Shown piece after piece: positions 1-6,418 of a stretch of 8,595 bases of DNA. This DNA comes from Caryophanales bacterium. Its GTDB lineage: Bacteria > Bacillota > Bacilli > Alicyclobacillales > SLC66. Every line of letters starts with the position of its first letter. The first letter of the stretch is position 1. The notes beneath the pieces were generated by a model. It saw only the letters and a program-made list of their open reading frames with translations. It made no database searches and was not told the origin of the DNA. The position numbers and the translations under genes were made by a program. The stretch covers positions 1 through 8,595 of the forward strand of contig DAIELO010000038.1 of assembly GCA_027341705.1 (NCBI GenBank), read 5' to 3'.

Positions 1-238
1 CTTTATTGTCAATTCGCATTGTTAATGGAGTACCCAATGTCTTTGCAAAACGCAAGCCGGTTAGAATTTCCACTTGATCAGATTCAATTTTCATCCGATA
101 TCCTCTGCCATAACCTTGTTGCCGTCGCCACAATTGGTGGTTAATTGCTTCAATGTCGAGACTCAAGTTGGCTGGAAGTCCTTCAATGACAGCAATTAGC
201 GCGGGACCGTGTGACTCTCCTGCGGTTAAATAACGCAC
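1..238 (-). CDS. aroC: Chorismate synthase, N-terminal 79 residues (cut by window edge)
   Basis: Chorismate synthase converts 5-enolpyruvylshikimate-3-phosphate to chorismate, the last step of the shikimate pathway; it is cytosolic and needs reduced FMN. My translation from the GTG at 238..236 begins with [13 protein letters not shown], the first family signature with the conserved His10, and continues with the [13 protein letters not shown] segment (about residues 42-54) and a [11 protein letters not shown] stretch (69-79). Both are hallmarks of the family. The frame stays open to base 1, so roughly the last four fifths of the protein lie outside. The GTG start is favoured by a GGAG eight bases upstream; the only nearby ATG runs into a stop after two codons. 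It lies downstream of the M42 peptidase cluster on the same strand after a 72-base gap, and may have its own promoter. The assignment is firm; only its extent is unknown. Confidence 0.95.
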   Translation of the reverse strand, partial: MRYLTAGESHGPALIAVIEGLPANLSLDIEAINHQLWRRQQGYGRGYRMKIESDQVEILTGLRFAKTLGTPLTMRIDNK

Positions 239-291
239 TCTCTTCACTCCATTCTCTCTATCTACCGTTCTGTATTTTACGCAAATTTTTC

Positions 292-303
292 ATAGTATAC
301 TAT
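292..303. repeat. 12-bp perfect palindrome ATAGTATACTAT
   Basis: The sequence equals its own reverse complement over 12 bases and lies in the gap between the third M42 gene and aroC. It contains both the proposed -10 box (TAGTAT) and an overlapping TATACT. Its symmetry would suit a dimeric regulator, but short AT-rich palindromes in promoters also occur by chance. Confidence 0.35.
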
Positions 304-325
304 ACCCATCTCAGTGATGGGTAAA
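297..325 (-). promoter_or_regulatory. Possible promoter for aroC
   Basis: On the minus strand a TTTACC box (320-325) and a TAGTAT box (297-302) are separated by 17 bases. Each matches the sigma-A consensus at four of six positions. Transcription would begin near 290, giving a leader of about 50 bases before the aroC GTG. The -35 box lies inside the end of the upstream peptidase gene. This is consensus matching by eye; read-through from the peptidase operon is the alternative. Confidence 0.3.
303..323 (-). repeat. Perfect 8-bp hairpin over the stop codon of the third M42 gene
   Basis: TACCCATC (303-310) and GATGGGTA (316-323) are exact inverted repeats around a five-base loop, and the TGA stop of the peptidase gene (311-313) lies in the loop. 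No run of T follows on either strand, so it does not look like a classical Rho-independent terminator. It partly overlaps a second palindrome at 292-303 and fills the spacer of the proposed aroC promoter. It could be an operator, an RNA stability element or chance. Confidence 0.45.
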
Positions 326-1330
326 AAGTTGGTCGTTTTCAAGCCATGCTTGCAACAATTTTCTCATGGCCTCCACATCATCCATGTGTACCATTTGCGA
401 AGGCGTATCCAGATAGCGCATAGGGACAGATAATCCACAAGTTGGCACACCTTGTCGACTGACCTGAATGGTGCTCGCATCAGATCGGGCAGCAGGTGAT
501 ACTTCAATTTGATAAGGAATATGTTCACTTTCTGCCAATGCAATCAAGTGATCGCGCAGTGCCGGTGCCACGACCATACCAGCATCGAGCGCCTTAATGG
601 CAACCCCACCACCCATTTTCAAGCTAGGTTTTTTGGACTTTGGCGTGTCCCCTGCATGGGTGGCATCAAGCACGATGGCTAAGTCAGGATTGATGCGATA
701 ACCGGCCACCTGAATGCCGCGAGACCCTACCTGTTGTTGTGTGGAGAATACGACGACAAGCTGATAAGGTACATTTATATTTTCTAGCAGATCCACAGCC
801 ACTGCACAGGACACGCGATTATCTAGTGCATGACTTAGTAACACGCGGGGTGTAATCTCTTGGAATTCGTAATCAAAAGCAGCAGCATCGCCAATTTGAA
901 TCAACTTTTGAGCTTCGTCTTTGTTTTTAACAGCAATATCAATAAATAGATTAGAAAATTCAACCTTATCGCTAACGATGTCACCTTCAACAGCGATGAC
1001 GCCAGAAATTTTGGTGCGCACAAACTTAACTCGCTGACCAATGAGTTCAGCTGCTTTTAATGAGCCCAACGGCGCAATACGCAAAAATCCATTCTGATCA
1101 ATATCAACGATCGAGACGCCTGGTTCATCTAGATGGGCAGAAATTAATACCGTTTTCACCGTAGTAGATGCGGAAGTTTGTGGTTTTTTCACTGCATACA
1201 GATTACCCATTACATCAGTGTAAGTTTCGTCCACCAATGATTCTACTTTGCTGCGCACCAGTTTAACAATTTCCGCTTCAGAACCAGCGGGGCCTGGAAT
1301 TTTTGCAAATGCCTGTATTAATTCTTTCAT
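311..1330 (-). CDS. M42-family aminopeptidase-like protein lacking key active-site residues (probable pseudoenzyme)
   Basis: This 339-residue protein has normal M42 length and layout: an N-terminal GPAGSEAE segment (13-20), AHLDE (65-69), an inserted PDZ-like region (about 70-165), LDNR (169-172) and a C-terminal catalytic half. M42 enzymes are cytosolic dinuclear-metal aminopeptidases that often build 12-subunit TET particles. His66, Asp68, Asp170 and Asp222 remain. The usual catalytic and metal Glu-Glu pair is Gln199-Gln200 (codons at 736..731), and the metal-ligand His in the RYxH motif is Asp308 (409..407). I checked these codons on the DNA. Loss of the general base and two ligands argues against normal peptidase activity, although the frame is intact. 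Its ATG overlaps the stop of the preceding gene by four bases (ATGA), which indicates coupling. A strong AAAGGAGGT lies 11 bases upstream of the start. Family membership is certain; inactivity is inferred. Confidence 0.92.
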   Translation of the reverse strand: MKELIQAFAKIPGPAGSEAEIVKLVRSKVESLVDETYTDVMGNLYAVKKPQTSASTTVKTVLISAHLDEPGVSIVDIDQNGFLRIAPLGSLKAAELIGQRVKFVRTKISGVIAVEGDIVSDKVEFSNLFIDIAVKNKDEAQKLIQIGDAAAFDYEFQEITPRVLLSHALDNRVSCAVAVDLLENINVPYQLVVVFSTQQQVGSRGIQVAGYRINPDLAIVLDATHAGDTPKSKKPSLKMGGGVAIKALDAGMVVAPALRDHLIALAESEHIPYQIEVSPAARSDASTIQVSRQGVPTCGLSVPMRYLDTPSQMVHMDDVEAMRKLLQAWLENDQLFTHH

Positions 1331-2355
1331 TGGATGGGATGACCTCCTTTTTCAATCCGAGCTAAAACTGCACCAATTAGCTTAATGGTGTTTTCGTAAT
1401 CGTCCAAATGAATAATTTGTGCGGGGGCATGAATATAACGCGTAGGAATACTCACAGCCGCACTAATAATGCCCATTTCTGTAAGATGGATGGTTCCCAC
1501 ATCATTTGCGCCACCAACAGTGCGGCGATATTGAATAGGGATTTGTTCTTCTGTTGCTGCATCGTGAATAAAATTACGAAACTTAGTATGTGCAATCGTT
1601 TTTCCATCCACTACAGACAAAGCAGGACCTGCCCCTTGCTGGGTAGATTCTGCGTGTGATGGCGTATTCGCTACGTCAAAACAGACCGTTCCCTCTACGA
1701 CGATAGCCAAGTCTGGTTTGGTGCGAAAAGCCACAGGTCCTGCTCCTCGAAGTCCTGTCTCTTCTTGCACTGTAAAAGCAACAACTAACGGCAAAGTAGT
1801 GGGTATTTTAAGCAATTCAATCAAGACGGCACAACCTACTCGATCATCAAAAGACTTCGACTTCGCGCGACGATCACCAAACTCTTCATATTCTGTTGCA
1901 AAAACTGCAAGATCACCAATTTCCACAAGATTTTCTGCATCGGCACGATTTTTAGCTCCAATGTCTATATAGAGCTGGTTTAGTTCTAATGGCTGTGTTC
2001 GTTCTTCTGGCTTTTGCAAGTGAATGGCTTTCGCCCCGATCACGCCATAGTGGCGCTGTGCGCCGACACGAACCACTTTAGCCACCAATATCCTAGGATC
2101 TACGCCGCCAAGTGGACGAAAGCGCAACAAACCATTGTCTTCGATATCCACGATCATAAAGCCGACTTCATCCATGTGTGCTGCTAGCAGTACCTTTGTG
2201 CCCACCGCATCAGGATTTTTTTCGACAATTAGGGAACCGAGTGCGTCCGTGTATACACGGTCAGCATAAGGCTTGACCAGATCATAAATTAATTGGCGGA
2301 TCTCCTCTTCAAAGCCGGATGGACCGAACGCTTCAGTTAATTCTTTAAGTACCAT
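1327..2355 (-). CDS. M42-family metallo-aminopeptidase (glutamyl aminopeptidase/YsdC-like)
   Basis: This 342-residue protein is a complete M42 peptidase, expected to remove N-terminal residues from peptides in the cytosol using two divalent metals. It has the family opening GPSGFEEE (11-18), AAHMDEVGF (58-66) with ligand His60 and Asp62, SFDDRVGC (168-175) with bridging Asp170, TVQEETGLRGA (195-205) with the catalytic and metal pair Glu198-Glu199, EGT (221-223) with a Glu in the fourth ligand position where many relatives have Asp, and RYIHAP (306-311) with ligand His309. All ligands are present. The ATG is preceded by GGAGG at seven bases. Its first 19 bases overlap the end of the upstream paralogue, and its stop overlaps the next gene's start, so all three should be translated from one message. 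Substrate preference cannot be read from the sequence; Bacillus relatives include YsdC, YtoP and YhfE. Confidence 0.95.
   Translation of the reverse strand: MVLKELTEAFGPSGFEEEIRQLIYDLVKPYADRVYTDALGSLIVEKNPDAVGTKVLLAAHMDEVGFMIVDIEDNGLLRFRPLGGVDPRILVAKVVRVGAQRHYGVIGAKAIHLQKPEERTQPLELNQLYIDIGAKNRADAENLVEIGDLAVFATEYEEFGDRRAKSKSFDDRVGCAVLIELLKIPTTLPLVVAFTVQEETGLRGAGPVAFRTKPDLAIVVEGTVCFDVANTPSHAESTQQGAGPALSVVDGKTIAHTKFRNFIHDAATEEQIPIQYRRTVGGANDVGTIHLTEMGIISAAVSIPTRYIHAPAQIIHLDDYENTIKLIGAVLARIEKGGHPIQ
1342..1350 (-). promoter_or_regulatory. Strong ribosome binding site of the third M42 gene
   Basis: The minus strand reads AAAGGAGGT, a near-perfect anti-16S match, 11 bases before the ATG at 1330 and inside the end of the preceding gene. 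The spacing is slightly long, but no in-frame start lies closer. With the ATGA overlap it suggests that the degenerate paralogue is still actively translated. Confidence 0.7.
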
Positions 2356-3404
2356 GTCAGTTCCTCCACGAAATCCGAGTTCAGACCTGCGATGAAGTAC
2401 GCAAGCAATAACCCTACATTTTTTACGTCCGAAAATTCCAAAGTTTCCACGGAAGTGTGCATGTAACGCAAAGGAATGGAAATTAACGCAGAAGGAATAC
2501 CCATTTGTACCACTTGTAGATTATCTGCATCAGTCCATGTTGGTCCTTGGCTCACTTCAATTTGAAAAGGCAATCGATGTTCTTTAACGGTATCCAGTAA
2601 TCTGCGATAAATTTTCGGATGAACGCGAGGGCCAAACGTAAGGACCGGTCCCGCACCTAATTTTTTCGCTAAATCAGTCTCTACTCCTGGCATTTCACCA
2701 TGGCACACGTCTACGGCAATGGCCAGATCAGGTTGTAAACGAAAAGCGGCCGTTTCTGCGCCAAACGCACCTATTTCCTCCTGAGTAGTCGCCACCGCAT
2801 AAACGTCTGGCTTGAAGCGAAGTTTATTCAGTTGATTCAGGCAGATTGCTAATGCTGTCACACTCGCTCGATTATCCATCGCTTTGCCACTCATGCGTTC
2901 TCCCGCAAGTGCGATCGTTTTACGGCGAATGGTCAATCGGTCGCCTACTCTGACTTGTTCTTTTACGTTACTTTCGCTCATCCCTAAGTCGACAAACAAT
3001 TCATCTAGTGGAACGCTTTTTTTTCGTTCCTCAGGAGTGGAAAGATGGGGAGGTTTTGATCCAATAATGCCGTATAAAGCTTCCCGGCCAAACACGGTAA
3101 CTTCTTGACCTAAGAGTGTTCGCGGATCAAATCCACCGACCTGAGCTAAGCGCAAGAATCCCCCATCATCAATTTTTTTTACGATTAGTGTAATTTCATC
3201 AAGGTGAGCTGCAAGCATAATGCGCGGATGACGCCCCATACCTTCACCGTTTTTACGCATGATTACATTACCTAAGTAATCCACGCTCACTTCATCAACC
3301 AGATGGCGTACGGAGTCAATTAAAATCTTGCGTGGCGCGCCTTCATCCCCAGAGCCCCCCACAGATTCAGTCAATTGGCTGAGTAAGGTTTTTTCATTGA
3401 TCAA
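2337..3404 (-). CDS. M42-family metallo-aminopeptidase, first copy of the tandem cluster
   Basis: This 355-residue protein has all M42 active-site residues: AAHLDE (65-70) with His67 and Asp69, AMDNRAS (175-181) with Asp177, TTQEEIGAFGA (206-216) with Glu209-Glu210, VDVCHG (231-236) with Asp232, and RYMHTS (313-318) with His316. It should be an active cytosolic dinuclear-metal aminopeptidase, although specificity is unknown. The start is TTG at 3404: an AAGGAGG lies nine bases upstream, and the only nearby ATG is out of frame. The C-terminus (about 341-355) extends past the usual family end and overlaps the next gene by 19 bases. The gene follows the RluA-type synthase gene by 21 bases. Its N-terminus has GGSGDEGAPR in place of the more typical GPSGxE. 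The two neighbouring paralogues imply old duplication, since they have diverged widely. Confidence 0.94.
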   Translation of the reverse strand: MINEKTLLSQLTESVGGSGDEGAPRKILIDSVRHLVDEVSVDYLGNVIMRKNGEGMGRHPRIMLAAHLDEITLIVKKIDDGGFLRLAQVGGFDPRTLLGQEVTVFGREALYGIIGSKPPHLSTPEERKKSVPLDELFVDLGMSESNVKEQVRVGDRLTIRRKTIALAGERMSGKAMDNRASVTALAICLNQLNKLRFKPDVYAVATTQEEIGAFGAETAAFRLQPDLAIAVDVCHGEMPGVETDLAKKLGAGPVLTFGPRVHPKIYRRLLDTVKEHRLPFQIEVSQGPTWTDADNLQVVQMGIPSALISIPLRYMHTSVETLEFSDVKNVGLLLAYFIAGLNSDFVEELTWYLKN

Positions 3405-3413
3405 ACGGTAGCC

Positions 3414-3420
3414 CCTCCTT
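3414..3420 (-). promoter_or_regulatory. Ribosome binding site that fixes the TTG start of the first M42 gene
   Basis: AAGGAGG on the minus strand lies nine bases before the TTG at 3404..3402. No in-frame ATG or GTG follows nearby at a suitable distance, so this site decides the start. Confidence 0.75.
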
Positions 3421-3425
3421 AAACA

Positions 3426-4325
3426 TCAAATGGATAATAACGTCATTTCAAGTTGTTTCAAGTCATCTGGAAGCTGCGATTCGATCATAGTGGTCACGTG
3501 CGTAAACGGATGTTCAAAAGATAGTCTGGCAGCGTGGAGCGCTTGCCTAGTTAATCCCCATTCGTCCTTACATCCGTAAAGTCGATCACCTAGTACAGGA
3601 TGGCCAATATAAGCAAGATGCACGCGAATTTGATGCGTTCTACCTGTTTCTAATTTCAATTTCACCTTACACGCTTGTTCGTTAGAAAACAACTGCAGCA
3701 CACTGACATGGGTTACTGCCTGGCGACCATCTGTAACGACGCCACGCTTGATGGTCTGATCAGGCAACAGACCGATGGGGGCATTTACTATCCGGTATTC
3801 TTCTGTGATTTCACCACTGACGAAAGCGATATATTCTCTTGTAATTTCCCGCCGTTTTAACGCTTTTTCAAGCCGTTCCAAAGCTAATTTGTGTTTGGCA
3901 ATAATCAAAAGTCCAGAGGTATCTCGGTCTAATCTGTGCAAAGGGCGAAAGGGGTATTTTTCACCCCGTTTATGCAAATAAAAAAGTACTGCATTAGCAA
4001 GTGTGCCTGTTCGTTCCTTGGCAGTAGGATGTACGAGCATGTTTGCTGGTTTATTGACAATTAGCATGTGCTCATCTTCAAAGGCCACGTCAAATGGCAA
4101 GTCTTCAGGAAGCAAGATACTAGTCTCTTCTATCGGTGCCTCCACCGTAATAATGTCACCTGTATGTACGCGTCCTGTTAAATACGCTGGACTTCCGTTC
4201 ACTTGAATTAATTGTTGTTCCAGGAGGCGGTGCCGTAACTTGCGACCTGCCCCTAGCGGACGCAGCACCTCTTTTACCATCAATCCATCTTCCGTATCGC
4301 TAATTAGTTTTTCAAAATAACGCAT
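3426..4325 (-). CDS. RluA-family 23S rRNA/tRNA pseudouridine synthase
   Basis: The protein isomerises uridine to pseudouridine in structured RNA in the cytosol. Using the ATG at 4325 it has 299 residues. An S4-like RNA-binding region comes first (about 12-60, ending LIQVNGSPAYLTGRVHTGD), then the catalytic domain with the family signature HRLDRDTSGLL (130-140), where Asp133 is the nucleophile, and ETGRTHQIRVHL (226-237) near the C-terminus. The length and motifs are complete. The start is uncertain. The frame extends to a TTG at 4355 with no ribosome site, and an ATG at 4337 has AGGTGG directly against it. The ATG at 4325 has AGGTGG 12 bases upstream and begins MRYFEKL, as expected for the family, so I prefer it. 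The RNA target cannot be assigned: RluA, RluC, RluD, YhcT and YlyB types share these motifs. It appears to lead the M42 peptidase operon. Confidence 0.93.
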   Translation of the reverse strand: MRYFEKLISDTEDGLMVKEVLRPLGAGRKLRHRLLEQQLIQVNGSPAYLTGRVHTGDIITVEAPIEETSILLPEDLPFDVAFEDEHMLIVNKPANMLVHPTAKERTGTLANAVLFYLHKRGEKYPFRPLHRLDRDTSGLLIIAKHKLALERLEKALKRREITREYIAFVSGEITEEYRIVNAPIGLLPDQTIKRGVVTDGRQAVTHVSVLQLFSNEQACKVKLKLETGRTHQIRVHLAYIGHPVLGDRLYGCKDEWGLTRQALHAARLSFEHPFTHVTTMIESQLPDDLKQLEMTLLSI

Positions 4326-4337
4326 AGTTTGAGGCAT

Positions 4338-4343
4338 CCACCT
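4338..4343 (-). promoter_or_regulatory. Likely ribosome binding site of the RluA-family gene
   Basis: AGGTGG on the minus strand is 12 bases before the ATG at 4325 and directly against the ATG at 4337. It supports 4325 over the two upstream candidates, though the spacing is long and the match imperfect. Confidence 0.4.
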
Positions 4344-4372
4344 GACATGATTCAAAAAATGATGTGTATACT
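4343..4372 (+). promoter_or_regulatory. Possible promoter of the membrane-anchored protein gene
   Basis: A TATACT box at 4367-4372 matches the -10 consensus at five of six positions and would start transcription near 4379, about 28 bases before the preferred ATG. The -35 is weaker: TGACAT at 4343-4348 gives an 18-base spacer, while the better CTGACA at 4342-4347 gives 19. I could not pick out a convincing promoter for the divergent RluA-family gene in the same 81-base gap. Confidence 0.35.
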
Positions 4373-4406
4373 TGTACCGATGACACCAATGGAGAAGGTG
4401 CTGTTA

Positions 4407-4994
4407 ATGGTTCGTCGAGTTTTTGTGATCGGATTTCTCACTGGTGTAATGGCCTTAATTGTCGTCTTGTTTTTCACCAGTGTTGGACTTTATCGGTACT
4501 GGAACGATACTGCAAAAACTGCAGCCGTGTATGTGTCTTCGCCCGTATCCAAAAATAGTGGTGCCAATCAAGTACAACTTTATTTTCCACTAGAAAAATT
4601 CCTAGTTTTTAGCTCAACTGCAAATTTACAGTTGACAATGATTTCAAATCAAGTGCGAGTGAGGATGTTTCGCCAGCCGTTTTCTGCATTGCCAGTGACG
4701 TTGACGATTGATATTTTAGGTGTACCTAACGTCTGGCATGGATTTTTTATGTTGAAAAAAGTCAAGGGATATGTAGATCATATCCCCATACCAACTGATA
4801 TCCTCTTTACCGCGATTGCCGCAGAAGGTGGCAAATATGACGTGCGCGTCAATTCGCAACGCGATACGTTATTTATTGACCGAACATTTGGTGCGTACAG
4901 ATTGACTGGCTACGATTCCCTAAGCAAAGACTTGATCATTTCCATGCCCGTTAGTACCGTACTAAAAGCAGCACGCGAACAAACCACACTTTAA
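4407..4994 (+). CDS. Membrane-anchored extracytoplasmic protein, possibly YpmS/DUF2140-like
   Basis: This 195-residue protein starts with basic MVRR, then one hydrophobic segment (about 5-28) and no lipobox Cys, so it is probably anchored with its C-terminal part outside. The rest has alternating polar and hydrophobic strands (QVQLYFPLEKFLVF, NLQLTMISNQVRVRMF, LPVTLTIDILGVP) and ends with DSLSKDLIISMP. The general plan (single anchor, beta-rich body, a VDHIPIPTDIL stretch, and a final strand) recalls Bacillus YpmS, but I cannot claim clear homology. The frame opens at 4329; I chose ATG 4407 because AAGGTG lies six bases before it and the earlier part looks non-native. It is the only gene on the plus strand. 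It diverges from the RluA-family gene and converges on scoB with 11 bases between stop codons. Its function is unknown. Confidence 0.8.
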   Translation: MVRRVFVIGFLTGVMALIVVLFFTSVGLYRYWNDTAKTAAVYVSSPVSKNSGANQVQLYFPLEKFLVFSSTANLQLTMISNQVRVRMFRQPFSALPVTLTIDILGVPNVWHGFFMLKKVKGYVDHIPIPTDILFTAIAAEGGKYDVRVNSQRDTLFIDRTFGAYRLTGYDSLSKDLIISMPVSTVLKAAREQTTL

Positions 4995-5036
4995 GCAAGT
5001 TATGATTAAAATTCCATTATTTTTAAATCACTTGCT
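4994..5036. repeat. Inverted repeat at the convergent gene ends, possible weak bidirectional terminator
   Basis: AGCAAGT (4994-5000) and ACTTGCT (5030-5036) are exact inverted repeats separated by 29 AT-rich bases. Adding GATT against AAATC extends the pairing imperfectly. The pair spans the 11-base gap between the plus-strand gene and scoB, where both transcripts must end. No clear T-run follows on either side, so terminator function is tentative. Confidence 0.3.
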
Positions 5037-5662
5037 ATTTGCAAAGGGGCACCAGTTTTCTCTTGCACTTCTTCTGCGGTGTGCCCAGGTGCCACTTCTT
5101 TTAATAAAAGTCCATGTTCTGTCACGTCAATTACCGCAAGATCTGTAATGATGCGGTGTACTACTTGTTTGCCCGTCAGCGGCAATGAACAGGTAGTAAG
5201 AATTTTGTGATCCCCATTTTTATTCACATGCTCCATCGTCACAATCAGACGCTTCGCACCATGAACTAAATCCATCGCGCCGCCCATGCCTTTGACCATT
5301 TTGCCAGGAATCATCCAATTGGCGAGATCACCTTTTTCTGAGACTTCCATCGCACCTAAAATGGCCACATCGATATGACCGCCTCGAATCATCGCAAAAG
5401 ATTCAGCACTAGAAAAATATGCCGAACCAGCAACGGCTGTCACGGTTTCTTTGCCAGCATTAATCAAATCAGGATCAATTTCATCCTCTGTTGGATAGGG
5501 ACCAATTCCCAACAGCCCATTTTCTGAGTGTAACATCACATCTGCATCAGCAGGGATATAGTTGGCGACAAGTGTTGGCATGCCTATCCCTAGGTTTACG
5601 TACGATTGCTTAGGTATTTCCTTGGAAGCCCGTATCACAATCTGTTCTCTAGTTAGTGCCAC
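5006..5662 (-). CDS. scoB: 3-oxoacid CoA-transferase, subunit B
   Basis: This 218-residue protein is the beta subunit of a class I CoA-transferase that moves CoA between succinyl-CoA (or a similar donor) and acetoacetate. The motif [13 protein letters not shown] (22-34) and [12 protein letters not shown] (46-57) carry the family's catalytic Glu, here Glu47, which forms the glutamyl-CoA intermediate. [20 protein letters not shown] (111-130) is near-identical to the ScoB sequence I recall from Bacillus. Length is as expected. The start is GTG at 5662, with GGGAGGT eight bases upstream inside the end of scoA; the gap is six bases, so the subunits are probably translated in balance. It is the last gene of its operon. 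Sequence alone does not separate ScoAB from related acetate/acetoacetate CoA-transferases (AtoDA, CtfAB), but resemblance to ScoB is strongest. Confidence 0.93.
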   Translation of the reverse strand: MALTREQIVIRASKEIPKQSYVNLGIGMPTLVANYIPADADVMLHSENGLLGIGPYPTEDEIDPDLINAGKETVTAVAGSAYFSSAESFAMIRGGHIDVAILGAMEVSEKGDLANWMIPGKMVKGMGGAMDLVHGAKRLIVTMEHVNKNGDHKILTTCSLPLTGKQVVHRIITDLAVIDVTEHGLLLKEVAPGHTAEEVQEKTGAPLQIASDLKIMEF

Positions 5663-5668
5663 TGTTCA

Positions 5669-6364
5669 CTACCTCCCTCTCGTGGTTCGTCTTTCAATGC
5701 GTTTTTCATAGTTTTCCCCGACGACCACACGTTGTACATAAATGCTTGGCGTATGTATCTCACCAGGGTCTAATTCTCCTATTTCTACAAGTTCTTCCAC
5801 TTCTACGATCGTGATTTTCCCTGCCGTCGCTACCATTGGATTAAAGTTTTGTGCAGTATTGCGATACACGACGTTGCCCAGACGGTCTGCTTTCCAACCT
5901 TTAATCAATGCGAAGTCGCCATGAATGGGATACTCAAGCAAGTATTCTTTCCCATCTATCATCCGCATTTCTTTTCCATCTGCAACCGGGGTGCCAACGC
6001 CTGCAGGTGTGTAAAAGCCACCAATTCCAGCGCCGCCCGCACGAATTCTTTCTGCAAGCGTACCTTGTGGAACCAATTCCACTTCTAATTCACCACTTAA
6101 AAATTGCTGTTCAAACGTTTTGTTTTCTCCCACATAAGAAGAAACCATTTTTTTGATTTGATGATTTTGTAGTAAGATGCCAAGTCCAAAGTCATCCACG
6201 CCGCAGTTGTTACTGACAACAGTTAAATTATTGATACCGCTTACCTTTAATGCGGTGATCAAATTTTCCGGTATACCTACAAGCCCAAAACCGCCCACAA
6301 GTAGCGTAGAACCTGAGCGAATATCGCTGATCGCTGCTTGTGATGATGGAAATACTTTATCCAC
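5669..6364 (-). CDS. scoA: 3-oxoacid CoA-transferase, subunit A
   Basis: This 231-residue protein is the alpha subunit that pairs with ScoB in the cytosol for activation of acetoacetate and other 3-oxoacids. It has the family signature [12 protein letters not shown] (24-35), [12 protein letters not shown] (51-62), [21 protein letters not shown] (76-96), [20 protein letters not shown] (99-118) and [13 protein letters not shown] (173-185), all as in Bacillus ScoA. It is full length. The start is GTG at 6364, preceded by GAGGAGGG at nine bases. The gene follows the small Toprim gene by 50 bases, a gap that holds a possible promoter. The basic C-terminal tail ([11 protein letters not shown]) is typical of the family. 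Which organic acid it uses in this organism cannot be deduced. Confidence 0.95.
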   Translation of the reverse strand: MDKVFPSSQAAISDIRSGSTLLVGGFGLVGIPENLITALKVSGINNLTVVSNNCGVDDFGLGILLQNHQIKKMVSSYVGENKTFEQQFLSGELEVELVPQGTLAERIRAGGAGIGGFYTPAGVGTPVADGKEMRMIDGKEYLLEYPIHGDFALIKGWKADRLGNVVYRNTAQNFNPMVATAGKITIVEVEELVEIGELDPGEIHTPSIYVQRVVVGENYEKRIERRTTRGR

Positions 6365-6390
6365 GATTATTTACCCTCCTCTGCCTTTTC

Positions 6391-6418
6391 ATAGTACCAC
6401 AAAGCAATAATTGCTCAA
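6391..6418 (-). promoter_or_regulatory. Possible promoter for scoAB
   Basis: On the minus strand a TTGAGC box (6413-6418) and a TACTAT box (6391-6396) are 16 bases apart, and TGG directly precedes the latter, giving an extended -10 (TGn). Transcription would begin near 6384, about 20 bases before the scoA GTG. The spacer includes part of an 11-base near-palindrome (6404-6414, GCAATAATTGC) that could serve as an operator. The -35 box overlaps the stop of the upstream Toprim gene. Confidence 0.4.

Noticed and set aside
303..323. Rho-independent terminator after the M42 cluster
   Set aside because: The hairpin is good, but no T-run follows on either strand.
311..1330. Calling the third M42 gene a pseudogene
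   Set aside because: The frame is complete, length is normal, a strong ribosome site and a coupled start remain, and the changes are point replacements at key sites; pseudoenzyme fits better than pseudogene.
1408..1972. Plus-strand open frames opposite the second M42 gene, including a Cys-rich one
   Set aside because: They lie wholly antisense to a gene with full M42 motifs, lack ribosome sites and resemble no family; they are frame shadows.
2884..3108. Plus-strand open frame opposite the first M42 gene
   Set aside because: Antisense shadow of a well-supported gene without a ribosome site.
3675..4206. Plus-strand open frames opposite the RluA-family gene
   Set aside because: Antisense to the conserved catalytic domain; no independent support.
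4329..4406. Upstream extension of the plus-strand membrane protein to ATG 4329
   Set aside because: No ribosome site, it overlaps the divergent RluA start region and the candidate promoter, and it puts an unlikely Met-rich stretch before the anchor.
5742..6410. Several plus-strand open frames opposite scoA
   Set aside because: Antisense to a gene that closely matches ScoA throughout.
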